From positions 141,094,730-141,158,729 of the forward strand of contig CM048746.1 of the NCBI GenBank assembly GCA_026315105.1: a stretch of DNA of 64,000 bases, in the 5' to 3' direction. Origin of the DNA: Locusta migratoria. Taxonomy: Eukaryota > Arthropoda > Insecta > Orthoptera > Acrididae. Both the position numbers and the translations under genes were made by a program. Positions 44,328 to 56,060 of this stretch are shown one piece after another (the first letter of the stretch is position 1; the number at the start of each line of letters is the position of its first letter). The notes under the pieces were generated by a model. It searched no databases and was not told where the DNA came from. It saw only the letters and a program-made list of their open reading frames with translations.

Positions 44328-45029
44328 TCACGTTTTGTTACTATTCTAGCTTTTGAATGTTCCATGTTTAGATTTTACTGCTGTCTCACAATCCGCGTTA
44401 CTTTAATGGTGTTCTTGTTTCTTTCAAAGGGAAATTAAATTTAGTGCTGTTTCGATGTTCTTTTCCACTTTGCCAATTATTGTTGGATTGTTTCTTGACA
44501 AGTTCGCTTGATAGAGTAGTGGTTATTTAGCATTGTCAAATTTTTGGACAACATTTTTTGTTTCATAGCGTTTTTGATGTAGAAATTTTAATTTTTTTCC
44601 ATTAAATAATGTTCAGAATGAATACTAGCCCATTTCCTATTTTGGACAATTAAAATTTCTTTATAGTTGCCATGTGATCAATTTGAAATTTCCCAATCAA
44701 TTCATAGGGTGCCCGCAAGTGTTTTTTTTTTTTTTTTTTTATAAGGTGTCAGTACAGACCCCGGACTAGCATTTACTTTTATAGACATACTCGCTGAGCG
44801 CGATCGTGACACTGTACGCACGATAGCTTTGTCAGGAGTTGAGCATGCGCGTAGCTTGCAGTTACCGAGAAAGCGAGCGGCCCGATGTCTCATGACTGGT
44901 AAAAACCCGCAGTGGCTGTAAATATGGACCGAGTCGGCCTAATACAAAAATAAGAGGAACAAATTAATTACTCCCAAACCGAACACAAAACTGGAAAGCC
45001 AGTACCAACAGAGTAAAGACAATGTTGAG
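44328..45029. other. unassigned, with a T run
   Basis: T run at 44721-44740. No coding or TE signal recognised. Confidence 0.45.
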
Positions 45030-46716
45030 ATCTACATCTACATCTACATGAGATACTCTGAAAATCACATTTAAGTGCCTGGCAGAGGATTCTTCGAACC
45101 ACCATTATACTATTTACTTCCCATTCCATTCTCGAATAGCGCGCGGGAAGAAAGAACGCCTGAATCTCTCCGTTCGAGCTCTGATTTCTCGTATTTTATT
45201 CTGATGATCATTTCTACCTACGTAAGTGGGAGTCAACAATATATTTTCACATTCGGAGATTAATTTTGGCGATTGGAGTTTCGTAAGTAGCCCACGCCGC
45301 AGCGATATGCGCCGTTGTTGTAATGATGCCCATCCCAGATCCTGTATCATTTCCGTAACGCTGTCTCCCCTGTATCGTGACAATACGAAACGAACTGCCC
45401 TTCTTTGGACTCTTTCGATGTCCTCTGTCAAACCCACCTGATAAGGATCCCACACTGGGCTGCAATACTCCAAAAATGGACGGACAATCGTAGTGAATGC
45501 AGTTTCTTTTGCAGTTCTCTCGCACCTTTTAAGGGTTATGCCAATCAAACGCGGTCTCTGGTTCGCCTTTCCCACGACATTTTTTACCTGTTCTTTCCAA
45601 TTTAAGTCTGAAATAACAGTAATTCCTAGGTATTATGTGGAGTTTACGGCCTTCACATTTGAATGATTTATCTTGTAAACAACGTTTAATCGATTTCTTT
45701 TCGTACTCATGTGGACGGCTTCACACTTCTCATTATTTAGAGTTAATTGCCAAGTTTTACACCATACTGATATTTTATTCAGATCGTTCTGCAGTTGGTT
45801 TTGATCTTCAGATGATTTTACTAGACGCTAAATGACGGCGTCATCTGCAAACAATATAAGAGAACTACTTAGATTTTCCCCTAAATCGTTTATGTAAATA
45901 AGGAACAGCAGAGGGCAAATCACACTACCCTGTGGAACGCCCGATATCACCTCTGTTTTAATCGATGCCTCACCATCGATTACTACGAACTGTGTCCTCT
46001 CTGACACAGGGGAAATCCCCTATCCAATCGCAAATTTGGGGCGATATACCATAACCACGCACGTTGATTAAAAGCCGTTTGTGATTACGGTGTCAAAAGC
46101 CTTCAGGAAATCAAGAAATACGGAATCGATTTGCGAACCCTTCTCGATAGCACTCATCACTGCATGTGAGTAAAGACCTAGTTGTGTTTCGCATGAACGA
46201 TATTTTCTAAACCTGTGTTGACCTTGGGTCAATAGATCGTTCTGTTCGAGATAATTAATAATATTTGAATACAGAAAAAAAAGTTCAAATGTTTGTTAAG
46301 CTTATGAGACTTAACTACGGGGTCATCAGTATCTAAACTTACAAACTACGTATCAACTACCTTATACTAAGGACGGCACAAATATCCATGCCCGAGGGGG
46401 GATTCGAACCCCCGACCGTAGTGGCCGTACAGACCGTGATTGAAGCGCCTCAGTCCCCTCGGCCACCACGGCCGGCTTTGAATACAGGATATGTTCCAAA
46501 ACCCTGCTGCAAATTGATGGCAATGAAGTAGGCCTGTTGTTTAGTGGGTTACTCCTACTGCCTTTCTTGAATATAGGTGTGACCTGTGCAACTTTCGAAT
46601 CTCTCTTTCAAGATCTTTCTATGGGAGAGCGGTTGTATATTGCTGTTAAGTAAGGAGCTACGCTTCAGCATAATCGGATAGAAATCTAATGGGTATACAA
46701 TCAGGATCAGAAGACT
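45030..46716 (-). mobile_element. LINE (CR1/jockey-like), 5'-truncated, SINE-interrupted
   Basis: The minus strand ends in ATGTAG repeats (45030-45050). The C-terminal frame 45575-45114 is open: GKANQRPRLIGITLKRCERT, FLEYCSPVWDPYQVGLTEDI, QRRAVRFVLSRYRGDSVTEM, LTPTYVGRNDHQNKIREIRA and SFFPRAIREWN. Upstream come the LFADDAVI box near 45840, GVPQGSVI near 45930 and the RT fingers to about 46716. Frameshifts upstream. The tail motif set is the reference for this family in the window. Confidence 0.9.
46275..46476 (-). mobile_element. tRNA-derived SINE inside the LINE
   Basis: Full-length minus copy. Perfect 11-bp duplication TTTGAATACAG at 46264-46274 and 46477-46487. Confidence 0.93.
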
Positions 46717-47020
46717 TGTGGTATAAACACACCTGTAGTGTCCCCCATAGTTTTAGAACTGGTTAACAATAAGCGATAATGTAAAGACTGGACCTTTAAA
46801 AATTCATAATTAGAGAACCAGTGCTCCGATTTTAGCGTGAAGTGGCAATGGATAGGTCACGCAGAAATATATCGGACTCAAATAGAAAATATAATGTAAT
46901 AGTTTTTGTTTGAATATGTTAAAGAGGTCACTGGCTTAGAGGACGTGAGAATAGTCTCAGGCCAGCCCGAAACTAGTCGACAATAAAAACATTAGATGCA
47001 ACTTTGGTTGTTTCGAAATA
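46717..47020. other. unassigned stretch
   Basis: Nothing recognised between the LINE truncation point and the Helitron-like 5' end. Confidence 0.4.
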
Positions 47021-48322
47021 TCTAATATATAAAGCAGAGTGTCCGTATGTTTGTACGTGTTGCATACAAATCTACTTGTTTTGTTCCAATCTTTACGAAA
47101 TTTTGTACACGTAAGCTTCAATCCATGAGGACGGTCGCCGTAAGTGTAAGAATCACATACGATATATAGTTCACGAGATATGTCATAAACAATTAGATGC
47201 GCGAAAAACTGCTGCATTTTGCGACAATGCTGCTCATTTTCTCCTAAACCATTGGACCGATTTCAACCAAATTTAGTACATACATTCCTTACCGTGAGGT
47301 AACAATTGTTGAATGGTTAAGACTCACATACGGCACATGGTTCAAAAGATATTACGTCATAACCAATAGAAATCGCAAAAAATGCCATATAATGCGGCGA
47401 GACTTTCGAAATACAATGTATGAGAATGACAGTACTTACCGGCTTGCAACAACACTAAACATAATTTCAAACCTTTATTAAACTTTTTCTCGCTGGCAAC
47501 CATAGTAATATTATGAAAGGAAAAACGTTTCTCGCTTACTACTTTTCCACTGTTTATGGAGGAAAACTACGATTCTCGGTATGACGTTACAATTTATAAT
47601 TTGAACACTACAAATTGTAGCGACAGGAAATTTTACAGACAGTATACACATATATAGTTGAATGTAGCTTCTAAATTGTATCACATTCCGACACGTAGTT
47701 CATGAGATATGAGCACGTAAACAGTAACGTTGTTGGAAAATTGCTCCATCTGGCTGGAAGCGAAAGCAGTTTACTTCCATAGAGCTACAAGGAAAGGAAC
47801 AGAATGAAACAGAGTACACCCAACGAATACCCATTATATCCCACAAATCTACCTCCAATTTCCATTGGAACTTGATTTTTCTATTACGATTAATAAATTA
47901 CAGGGCAATCTATTAAATACTTCGGATTTGGCATCTTCATGTCAGGGGCGGGCTCACCAAAGAATTTATTCATATTAGAGCGTGGAAGATATACATATGT
48001 CGTGTGTGTGTGTGTGTGTTAAATAGAGGGGGAAAGGTTATTGCATTAGGAAAAAAGAGATCTTAAAAGTTCTTTTACTTAAAAATTTTCATTGTTTGTT
48101 AAGGTTATGGGACTTAACTGCGGGGTCATCAGTCCCTCAAGTTATACACAACTTATGAACTATCTTATACCAAAGACGTCACAAGCATCCATGCCCGAGG
48201 GGGGGGGGGGGGGAATACGAACCTGATTTTTATAATATGTGCTTTCCATCTACACCTACTGCAGTTTCACATGCAGCCTGGCAGATATTTAACATCCCGG
48301 GCAACACCGGGTTTTCAGCTAG
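47021..48322 (+). mobile_element. Helitron-like non-autonomous element
   Basis: 5' TCTAATATATAAAGC preceded by A. The 3' end has a hairpin CCCGG-GCAACA-CCGGG (48296-48311), seven bases, CTAG (48319-48322), then T. A/T flanks, a 5' TC, and a hairpin-CTRR end meet the Helitron criteria. No Rep/helicase coding. The first ~700 bp are the inverted counterpart of 27930-28600. Contains a (GT)n tract (48005-48019) and a truncated SINE. Confidence 0.75.
48087..48221 (-). mobile_element. tRNA-derived SINE, truncated, with a G run
   Basis: Tail and body are present; the sequence ends at the B-box region, where CGAGGGGGG has expanded to about 16 G. No target duplication seen. Confidence 0.8.
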
Positions 48323-49574
48323 TTTAACATGAAAGTAAAGAAGCTGCTGTTCCTCTAAGAAAAAAAAAGCATGCTTAACTTTCATATTATGACCTTGTCA
48401 TAGACTGGACGTTAAAACACAGTCTTGCCTTCCCTCCTTCTTTCGAATGGTGTTTCACTGCAGTAACAATGATAAGGTAGGAGCGCTACAGCAATTATTA
48501 ACGACACACCGCTTTCTAGCAAACATTACTTCAGGACGATAAGCCATAGTTTATAGCCCGTCGCCTTGGGATTAAGTTTATCGTTGTTTGAACTAATAAG
48601 AGGTTTGCGAATTGCAGGCGTTTCATTACAGTGAAATATATTCATTAGTGTCTCGTTCTCTTTGTTGATTTTTGCGTATATCTGTAAGCACCATAATAGG
48701 ACAACCCAATGGACGAGGATTTATATGTCTTATGCTAATGACTACTCAGCAGTAAATTACACCTAACTGGTATGAGCATGTAGCATCGTCATATGGTTTT
48801 AGGATCAAATTATGTGTTAATTCTCTTTATGGCTGCAGACTTTCGCAACACTAAAACAGCACCGCTATAACAGCCAGTAACACGTTATCTCAGGTTAGTG
48901 TTCGTGCTGCGTGGACCTAGTGCACTTGCTAACACAGAGTGACTTGAAAAGTGTGCTCTCTAATGGACGCACGTCTTGCCTTAATTCATTTTTCATTTAT
49001 TTATTCTGACACGCAGTATTGGTTACTCAATGTATTCACCTATGCGCAACCCTCTCGGATAGCTGCGTGGTAAGTCGCCGCTTTCTGGGACAGGGAGGTA
49101 TGCTGGCCACATTTCGATACAACAACGAGGGTCGATGTTCTGGCCAGTTTGGATGGAGTTTTTAGACGGTTTCCCTCACCCCGCTAGCTGAATACGGAGG
49201 TGGTACCGAAGTTCGGCGTCGCTCACTTTCGCACTATAAACAAACCACTGGGGTACGCACACTACTTACTATAACTAACATATTGCTAACCATAGGTGAT
49301 CCAGATAGGGGGTGGGATCAAGCGTCGTTAATATCCCTGCCCCCCTCCCAGAAGCATAGAGACCTGTGCTGAGAAAGCCCATCTCTTCATAACACCTCAT
49401 TTAGTCCCGAACATAACCCTATATTGAAAAGCTATTTAAACGGAGAATGAATGAAAGAGTGATAGAGCAGACAGGTGTCAATAGAGCGTTTAGCTAACCA
49501 ACCATGGTCAGAAAGAAGTAGCTAATACTTAAGACTTTGGCCTTAAATCCTCTACGTCTATCGAACCAGAACTG
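48323..49574. other. unassigned stretch
   Basis: No protein family or TE ends recognised. Confidence 0.4.
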
Positions 49575-49584
49575 AATGATGTCA

Positions 49585-50044
49585 AGCATACACTACGCTT
49601 GTCCGTCCAGTTTTGGAGTATTGCTGCCCAGTGTGGGATCTTATCAGGTGGGTTTGACGAAGGACATCGAAAGAGTCCAAAGAAGGGCAGCTCGTTTCGA
49701 AATGTCACGATACAGCGGTGACAGAGTTAGGGAAATGATACAGGATCTGGGATGTGAATCATTACAACAACGGCGCTTATCACTGAGACGTGGGCTACTT
49801 ACGAAACTCCAATCGCCAACATTCTCCTCCGAAAATATATTGTTGACTCCCACTTACATAGGTAGAAATGATCATCAGAATAAAATACGGGAAATCATAT
49901 CTCGAACGGAGAGATTCGGATGTTCTTTCTTCCCGCGCGCTATTCGAGAATGGAATGGGAGATAAATAGTATAATGGTGGTTCGATGAACTCTCTGCCAG
50001 CCACTTAAATGTGATTTGCAGAGTATCCCATGTAGATGTAGATG
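49585..50044 (+). mobile_element. LINE 3' fragment (CR1/jockey-like)
   Basis: An almost open plus frame to 49965: SFGVLLPSVGS, VQRRAARFEMSRYSGDRVRE, LQQRRLSLRRGLLTKLQSPT, PTYIGRNDHQNKIREI and SFFPRAIREWNGR. It ends in CATGTAGATGTAGATG at 50029-50044. 5'-truncated before the RT palm. Confidence 0.9.
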
Positions 50045-50045
50045 T

Positions 50046-51491
50046 TCATTCATTCTCTAAGTGGGACGCTAATAATTGCTAACATAATAATTTCTAACAT
50101 AAATAAACACGCTCCTAGTCTTCTCGACTGATTTATTAACTTTCGTAATTATTGTCACTATGACGACATGATGATAACTAACCTCCGTCTCTACGCTATC
50201 ATTGACAAAGTCAAGCATTTTATCCATGATGTCTGAAATATTTTCATTCCGTGTGGGGAGTCAATTTAGCAGATTAATAGATGTGAGGTTGAGGTAAAAG
50301 GTCGCACTTATCTTCATACTTGTTTTATTTGATATTGTCTTTTCTTTTACAATACAGAGAGGAAACATACATCAACTCAGCGAGTCAATGAATCCTCTCC
50401 TACCAATTAGTTGATGCTCAATCCATCATTGCTGATGCCCTATCCCAACGGTACCAACACTAAACACGATATTTTTTAATTGTAGCGCAAGAGACGAATT
50501 TTCAGAACTGGGATAGCAGTTTTAAATGGTATACTGAAATTCATAAATGACGATATCAATGATCAAATATAAATTACTGAAAAATCCCTGGCTTCCACAA
50601 AAATGTTATGAGCTACCACCCTCCATAGAGGTGGAGAGAAGATCCGAGACGCTTGCGGCGCTCTCAGTTGGAATTGCTCGAACAGGTCGTCTGTACTCTC
50701 TTACATGGTGGGCTGTTTTGCATATACTGTCCCTGTTTCGTAGAAAGTTATGTTGGCGAAATCCACTAAACAATGACTTTAAAAAATTTCGTCACACAGC
50801 AACTGAAACTTTAAAAAAATTAACATGACCAGAATCAGTAACAGAGACACATTGTGCATACAGTTTCTTAAGCAATACAGCAATTCAGGGGAGGATTTTC
50901 TTTGCAGAATGAACCCCGAAGCTTGTGGTAGAAATCAAAGGAAGTAGAGAAAGGCTAAAGCCAGTTGATGATCGTATAATATTTTACATCGTTTAAAGTC
51001 TAAATATGCCAATGAGAGGTCTTCGAGATGACGAACCACATAAATGAAGAAGACTCTCGTGTCGACAAAGCCGGAAAATGAAGTTTCAAATGAGAGCAAC
51101 TTTCGATCACTTCTTCCGTTTAGTGAGTATAGTGAAGACAGCGTGAGTGCCAACTACTCAGTCGGGTTTGATGACACCACAGAAGTTGCTGAAATTTCTC
51201 AACTTGGTCTAGTTCTACGCTACGTTAACCTCTAGAAAAGAGCGTGAGGAGTTTATAGTATTCCATAGTGCATTTGAAAGCCTTCCCGAAACTATAAAAG
51301 ACGACGAAAAAAGTTCTTATCCCTCCGATGAAACTGAATATGAAGCTATTCGTAACGAAGTGACCAAACATTGATCAGCGACAACTCAATGGTAGGCAAT
51401 ATAATCATACTCAACATGAATTGACCCTTACAGGAATGGCTGTAGGCTGGAAGTTCAAGAAGCTAGGACTGCCACCAACAGATAAATGCAC
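50046..51491. other. unassigned stretch
   Basis: Short frames (50547-50828; 51240-51375) show no family I recognise. AT-rich otherwise. Confidence 0.4.
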
Positions 51492-51502
51492 CGTTATAAT
51501 TT

Positions 51503-51677
51503 TTTTAAATGTAAATCTAAGAGACTTAACAATGTCGAACATCAGTCACTAGGCTTACAAACTTCATAGACTAACTTAAAATAATTTATGCTAAGGACAA
51601 CACCCAAACCCGAGGGAGGACTCGAACCTCCTACTGCGATCAACCGCGTGCTCCGCAGCTCGACCATTCCACCGCTG
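51503..51677 (-). mobile_element. SINE, third head type, shared body
   Basis: Target duplication CGTTATRATTT at 51492-51502 and 51678-51688 (one mismatch). The head on the minus strand (GGTGGAATGGTCGAGCTGCG) has B-box GGTTCGAGTCC and differs from the main family. The body (GTCCTTAGCATAA, GTTTGTAAGCCTAGTGACTG) aligns with the other SINEs. Confidence 0.85.
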
Positions 51678-51732
51678 CGTTATGATTTCCGAAACACGAG
51701 GAGCAGTAAAGGATATCCCGCTAGAGGCCCCT

Positions 51733-52026
51733 AATGCATTTTGCCAATTTTGCACCCAGGTTCGTCGTTGCAGACACCATTGCAGGCGTTCCTGAATGTA
51801 ATGCAGCGTCAAGGGTAACCGCAGCCATGGTGTCCGAGCTGATAGTCCAAGCTGCTGCAAACATCGTCGAACTGTTCGTGCAGAGGGTTGTTGTCTTGCA
51901 AACGTCCCCATTTGTCCCCATCTTGTGTGAATGCTGTGGAAAGCTAATCATTTGCAAATCACAGCATCTTTTTCCTATCGATTCAATTTCACGACTGTAG
52001 CACGTCGTCGTCTTTCTTAGTGTAGC
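51733..52026 (-). mobile_element. Tc1-family fragment with internal deletion
   Basis: Minus strand. It keeps the PSARTVRR..QQLGLSARTPWL hinge region (51911-51760) and, after a jump at about 51925, the 5' untranslated end to TTAGTGTAGCA at 52026. Most of the HTH and the whole C-terminal DDE region are missing. Joined directly to a LINE fragment. Confidence 0.8.
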
Positions 52027-53457
52027 AATCTCTCCGTTCGAGTTCTGATTTCACGTATTTTTTTCTGATGATCATTTCTACCTGTGTAAGTGACAGTCAA
52101 CAATATATTTTTGCATTCGGAGTGTGAGGATACAGGGTTTTAGCTTAGTAACCTCTTTGGTACGTTTTGGTCGAACGATAGTTATCGTTGGCCTGCAGCG
52201 ATAGCTGCTGGGCGACAATGCTTAGATTTGAACTTTTATTGTTTGTTGGCCGGTGTGCAGCAGTCTCCCGCCGACCGCATAGCGAGGCAGTAGCACGTCG
52301 ACAGTGACTCCGTAACCCGCGTTTAGCTGCGGCTAAAGTTTTACCCATCAATCGTCTCGCATATGAGTTTCGATTGCAGTTGTGTATTGAAATGTTTCAG
52401 TGTGGACTTGTAGACATTATCGTAGTGGCACGCGGTTATTTAATCAGTGTATTTAAAGAAATAGTTGTTAACATTTGTCGTTCCGTAATAAAGGAAGTGA
52501 ACAAAGTTTATTGTTATGGATCAACCCAGTAATTGTTCGCATCCAATACCGCCATACCATTGGAACAATTATTAAATGATTAAACAGCAAATAGAATATA
52601 ACGGCACCTTCGCCCATCGAGGGCGAGGTGGACGCAGCTGTGACGTTATTGGAGGATAGTGGCGATTAGAGTTTCGTAAGTCGCCCACATCTCACACTCG
52701 GCAGCGGGCAGCAATACTCCAGAAAATGGACGGACAAGCGTAGTGTATGCAGTTTCTTTGCAGTTCTGTTGCATCTTTTAAGGGTTCTACCAATAAAATG
52801 CAGTCTCTGGTTCGCCTTTCCCACGTCATTATTTACGTGGTCTTTCCAGTTTAAGTCTGAAGTAATAGTAATTTCCAGGTATTTAGTGTAGTTTACGGCG
52901 TTCACTTTTGATTGTTTTATCTTGTAAACGAAGTTTAACGGACTTCTTTTCGTACTCATGTGAACGACTTCGCACTTCTCAATATTTGGAGTCAACTGCT
53001 AATTTTTAGACCATAGTGATAACTTATTCAGATCGTTCTGCAGTTCGTTTTGATCTTCAGATGATTTTACTAGACGGTAAATGATGGCGTCATCTGCAAA
53101 CAACCTACGAGAGCTACTTAGATTTTCTCCCAAATCGTTTAAATAAGGAAAAGCAGAGGACCAATAACACTACCCTGTGGAACACCCGATATCACGTCGG
53201 TTTTAGTCGATGCTTTAGCATCGATTACTACAAACTGTGTCCTCTCTGACAGGAAATCCCCTAACCAGTCGCAAATTTGGGGCGATATACCATAACCACG
53301 CAATTTGATTTAAAGCTGTTTGTGATTACGGTGTCAAAAGCCTTCTGGAAATCAAGAAATACGGAACCTATTTGAGAACTCTTTTCAATAGCACTCATCA
53401 CTTCCTGTGAGTAAACAGTTAGTTGTGTTTTGCATGATTTTCTTAATCCGTGTTATT
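52027..53457 (-). mobile_element. LINE (CR1/jockey-like), both ends truncated, split by an insertion
   Basis: Pieces 52027-52113 and 52664-53457. The minus strand reads MTPNIEKCEVVHMSTKRSPL, NYTKYLEITITSDLNWKDHV, GKANQRLHFIGRTLKRC (52995-52760) and, upstream, LFADDAIIYRLV near 53090 and GVPQGSVI near 53180. The 3' tail repeats are missing at 52027. Frameshifts present. Confidence 0.86.
52114..52663 (+). mobile_element. ~550-bp insertion in the LINE, LTR-like but unresolved
   Basis: Begins TGTGAGGATACAGGG. GGAG is repeated at both junctions (ending 52112; starting about 52651). It includes AATAAA at 52485-52490 and an ATG-started stretch (MDQPSNCSHPIPPY) near 52516, as if an LTR is followed by a leader and gag start. 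The right end does not finish in CA, so this may be an incomplete LTR element. Confidence 0.4.
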
Positions 53458-53876
53458 ATTTTATATACTTAATTTATATTAATTATATGTTATTATACAT
53501 TTACAACAATCATAAAACCACATACACCACTGACATTTCTTGGAGACCACTTGATATCTCTCATCAATTGAGGGGGTCAGTGCAACAGTGATCTCTCCAA
53601 TACCCAACATGAGATACTGGTGCCATTTGTTGTCTAGTGAGGTGAACTACATTTCTATCATGTGGCATAGACCTATATCACCTCTTATATATTATTTAGA
53701 AGACACTAATTTCTTCCCTCGATAAAACTTCTGTTTTGTTTGAGTGCAACATTAGTCGAACACCAAAAAGCCAATGAGAGGTCCGTATCTGGATCACGTG
53801 TAATAACATCTAATATGGCTGACGTTCAGGAAAAATTAAATAAACTGATAAAACAACTAATGGTAAAGTCACTGAG

Positions 53877-54121
53877 CCGCGGCGGAGCGGCCGAGCGCAT
53901 TGAGACTCTATGCTCCGATGCCCGAGGCCGTTCTCCGTCTCGTATTCGAATCCACTCTCGGGTATGGATGTTTATATCGTCTTTAGTATATGGTAGTTCA
54001 CGAGTAGTTTGTAAGTTTAGGGACTGATGATCCCGCAGTAAAATCCCATAAGCTTAACAGGGACTGATGATCCCGCAGTAAAATCCCTTAAGCTTAACAA
54101 ACATTTCAACATTTTTGAAAT
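53877..54121 (+). mobile_element. SINE with an internal 40-bp tandem duplication
   Basis: Head GCGGCGGAGCGGCCGAGC, B-box-like GTATTCGAATCC. The body segment GGACTGATGATCCCGCAG... is present twice (54021-54060 and 54061-54100). Flanked by TYACTGAG (53869-53876 and 54122-54129, one mismatch). Confidence 0.85.
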
Positions 54122-54514
54122 TTACTGAGGATAAAGAACCTATTGCTCTCACATTTCAATACTGAAGGTCTCTGTTGAACAACCACGGAAATATTCTGTC
54201 TGGTATTGTTATTCAGATGGCATAGAGCAAGGTGCATATGTGAATATCATTAAAGGAGAAAAGAGAAAGAATAAACACTCCCTTGAACTACAATATGTTA
54301 AGTTATACGAAAATATTCCAATCCAAAGTCAATAAACCCAAAGAAACTTAAAGATATGAATGACCTGAAATATGGTACACCCACTGACCATTCATTTTAC
54401 AATCTCGGAATAGAACTGAGGAAGATGAAAATATACAGAATATTGTGGTGGATGATAGTGAAGGGATTTTTTTTATATTCCTAATTTTGTGTAGTGGGCC
54501 TACTCTGTAATCGT

Positions 54515-55265
54515 GCAAAAGACATACTGATGCAGGAGGATCTGCATAGAATTGACGCATGGTGCAGAGAATGGTAATTAAATCTCAATGTAGACAAGTT
54601 TAATGTGCTGCGAATACACAGAAAGAAAGATCCTTTATCATTTAGCTACACTATAGTAGGGCAGCAACTGGAGCAGTTAATTCCATAAAGTATCTGGGAG
54701 TAGTCATTACGAGGGATTTAAAATGGAACGACCATATAAAATCAATCGTCGGTAAAACAGATGCCAGACTCAGATTCATTGGAAGAATCCTAAGGAAACG
54801 CAGTCCGAAAACAAAGGAAGTAGGTCACAGTACACTTGTTCGCCCACAGCTTGAATACTGCTCACCGGTGTGGGATCCGTACCAGGTGGGATTGATAGAG
54901 GAGGTAGAGAAGATGCAACGGAGAGCAGCGCGCTTCGTTACAGGATCATTTGGTAATCGTGAAAGCGTTGCGGAGATGATCGATAAACTCCAGTGGAAGA
55001 CTCTGCAGGAGAGACGCTCTGTCGCTCGGTACGGGCTTTTGTCGAAGTTTCGAGAACATACCTTTACCGAGGAGTCTAGCAGTATATTGCTCCCTCCTAC
55101 GCATATCTCGCGAAGAGACCGTTAGGATAAAATCAGAGAGATTAGAGCCCACACAGAGGCATACCGACAATCCTTCTTTCCGCGAACAATACGTGACTGG
55201 AATAGGAGGGAAAATCGTCACACACCGTCAGGTGGCTTGCGGAGTATGGTTGTCGATACATGTAG
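54515..55265 (+). mobile_element. LINE C-terminal fragment, a further CR1/jockey-like lineage
   Basis: Plus strand: RIDAWCREW, LNVDKFNVLRIHRKKDPLSF, SIKYLGVVITRDLKWNDHIK, RFIGRILRKRSPKTKEVGHS, LEYCSPVWDPYQVGLIEEVE, QRRAARFVTGSFGNRESVAE, LLPPTHISRRDR, SFFPRTIRDWNRRENRHTPS. The catalytic box is missing (5'-truncated). The 3' end is GATACATGTAGA. The SPVWDPYQVGL to RTIRDWN region is mostly in one frame (54868-55125). Confidence 0.88.
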
Positions 55266-55394
55266 AAAAAGTATACCTAACTGAAAGCTGTTTTTTCTAA
55301 TCTTAATATTTTACTGACTGAATCACTTTGTGTAATGCGTAGTTACTTCAAATTCATATTAAATCTTGTAAAAGAACTATTAGGGTGAACATAT

Positions 55395-55751
55395 TGCCGC
55401 GAGAGAGCAGGAACAACAACTGCCGGCGTGGCGCAGGGGATAGCGTCACGGACTGCGGAGCAGAAGGTCGCCGGTTCAATCTCGCCCACCGGCAAAATTT
55501 TATTTCTTTGTAATTTATTTCTTTGTAAGGTTCTACGTCTTTCTTATGTTTACTTGTAAATTCTACTTGTTTCTTATGTTAACTGTTCTTCTAATTTCTG
55601 GTAAATTCTGTCTGTGTATAAATAGCTGAGCACTCTGCCTGAGAGGCAGTCAGTGCTGCGTGTATGTTGAGTTCGTAATAAACGTGCTTTCAGTATAAGT
55701 GCTGTGTTTAGTTGCCTTCGAAGTCAAGCCTACTTCCATTGCAACGTGACA
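55395..55751 (+). mobile_element. solo LTR containing a tRNA-like sequence
   Basis: 357 bp starting TGCCGCG and ending GTGACA, flanked by ATAT (55391-55394 and 55752-55755). In order it holds a tRNA-like segment (55422-55494), TATAAATA at 55617-55624, and AATAAA at 55677-55682, that is a U3-R-U5-like layout. No internal genes adjoin. The 4-bp AT-only duplication is weak evidence on its own; the TG/CA ends and signal order add to it. Confidence 0.65.
55422..55494 (+). promoter_or_regulatory. tRNA-like segment with A-box and B-box
   Basis: The seven-base acceptor-type ends pair with one mismatch (GCCGGCG / CACCGGC). A-box-like TGGCGCAGGGG at 55429-55439 and B-box-like GGTTCAATCTC at 55473-55483. 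The D-stem pairs, but the anticodon stem is poor, so it is not a functional tRNA. The arrangement resembles an Arg-type tRNA-derived pol III promoter. Confidence 0.6.
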
Positions 55752-56060
55752 ATATGATTCATTAAATTACATTTATTCAAATAATTTTTTTTCTTCTTTG
55801 TCATGTACAAAGAAATGTCAGTGCAACAGTGGTCTAACCAGGAAAACGTGTTGCAGGTGTCTCATAAAAACTGCACTATTTCTAAAACTACTTCACAAAA
55901 GACTTAATAGCATTGTGGTTAAGTTAACCAAATATCATGGAACACACCACTACCAAAAAAAGTGGGATTTCCAAATTCCAAGAAAAACCACGTCTTTGAC
56001 CTGGTGTTTCTCTAGTTCTTAAAAGAGTGGCTTAGACCACTGTTGCGCTGACCCCCTCAA

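Larger units (their letters stand above)
53568..56060. repeat. 27-bp inverted repeat pair, possible DNA-transposon ends
   Basis: TTGAGGGGGTCAGTGCAACAG... at 53568-53594 is inverted at 56034-56060 with two mismatches. A direct partial copy, GTCAGTGCAACAGTGGTCT, lies at about 55818. The interval holds a SINE, a LINE and a solo LTR. No transposase recognised; no clear target duplication. Confidence 0.5.

Noticed and set aside
50547..50828. 93-residue frame as a possible host exon or hAT fragment
   Set aside because: No motif, no splice context I could defend.
55422..55494. Possible functional tRNA-Arg gene
   Set aside because: Acceptor ends pair well, but the anticodon stem has several mismatches and the segment lies inside an LTR-like unit.
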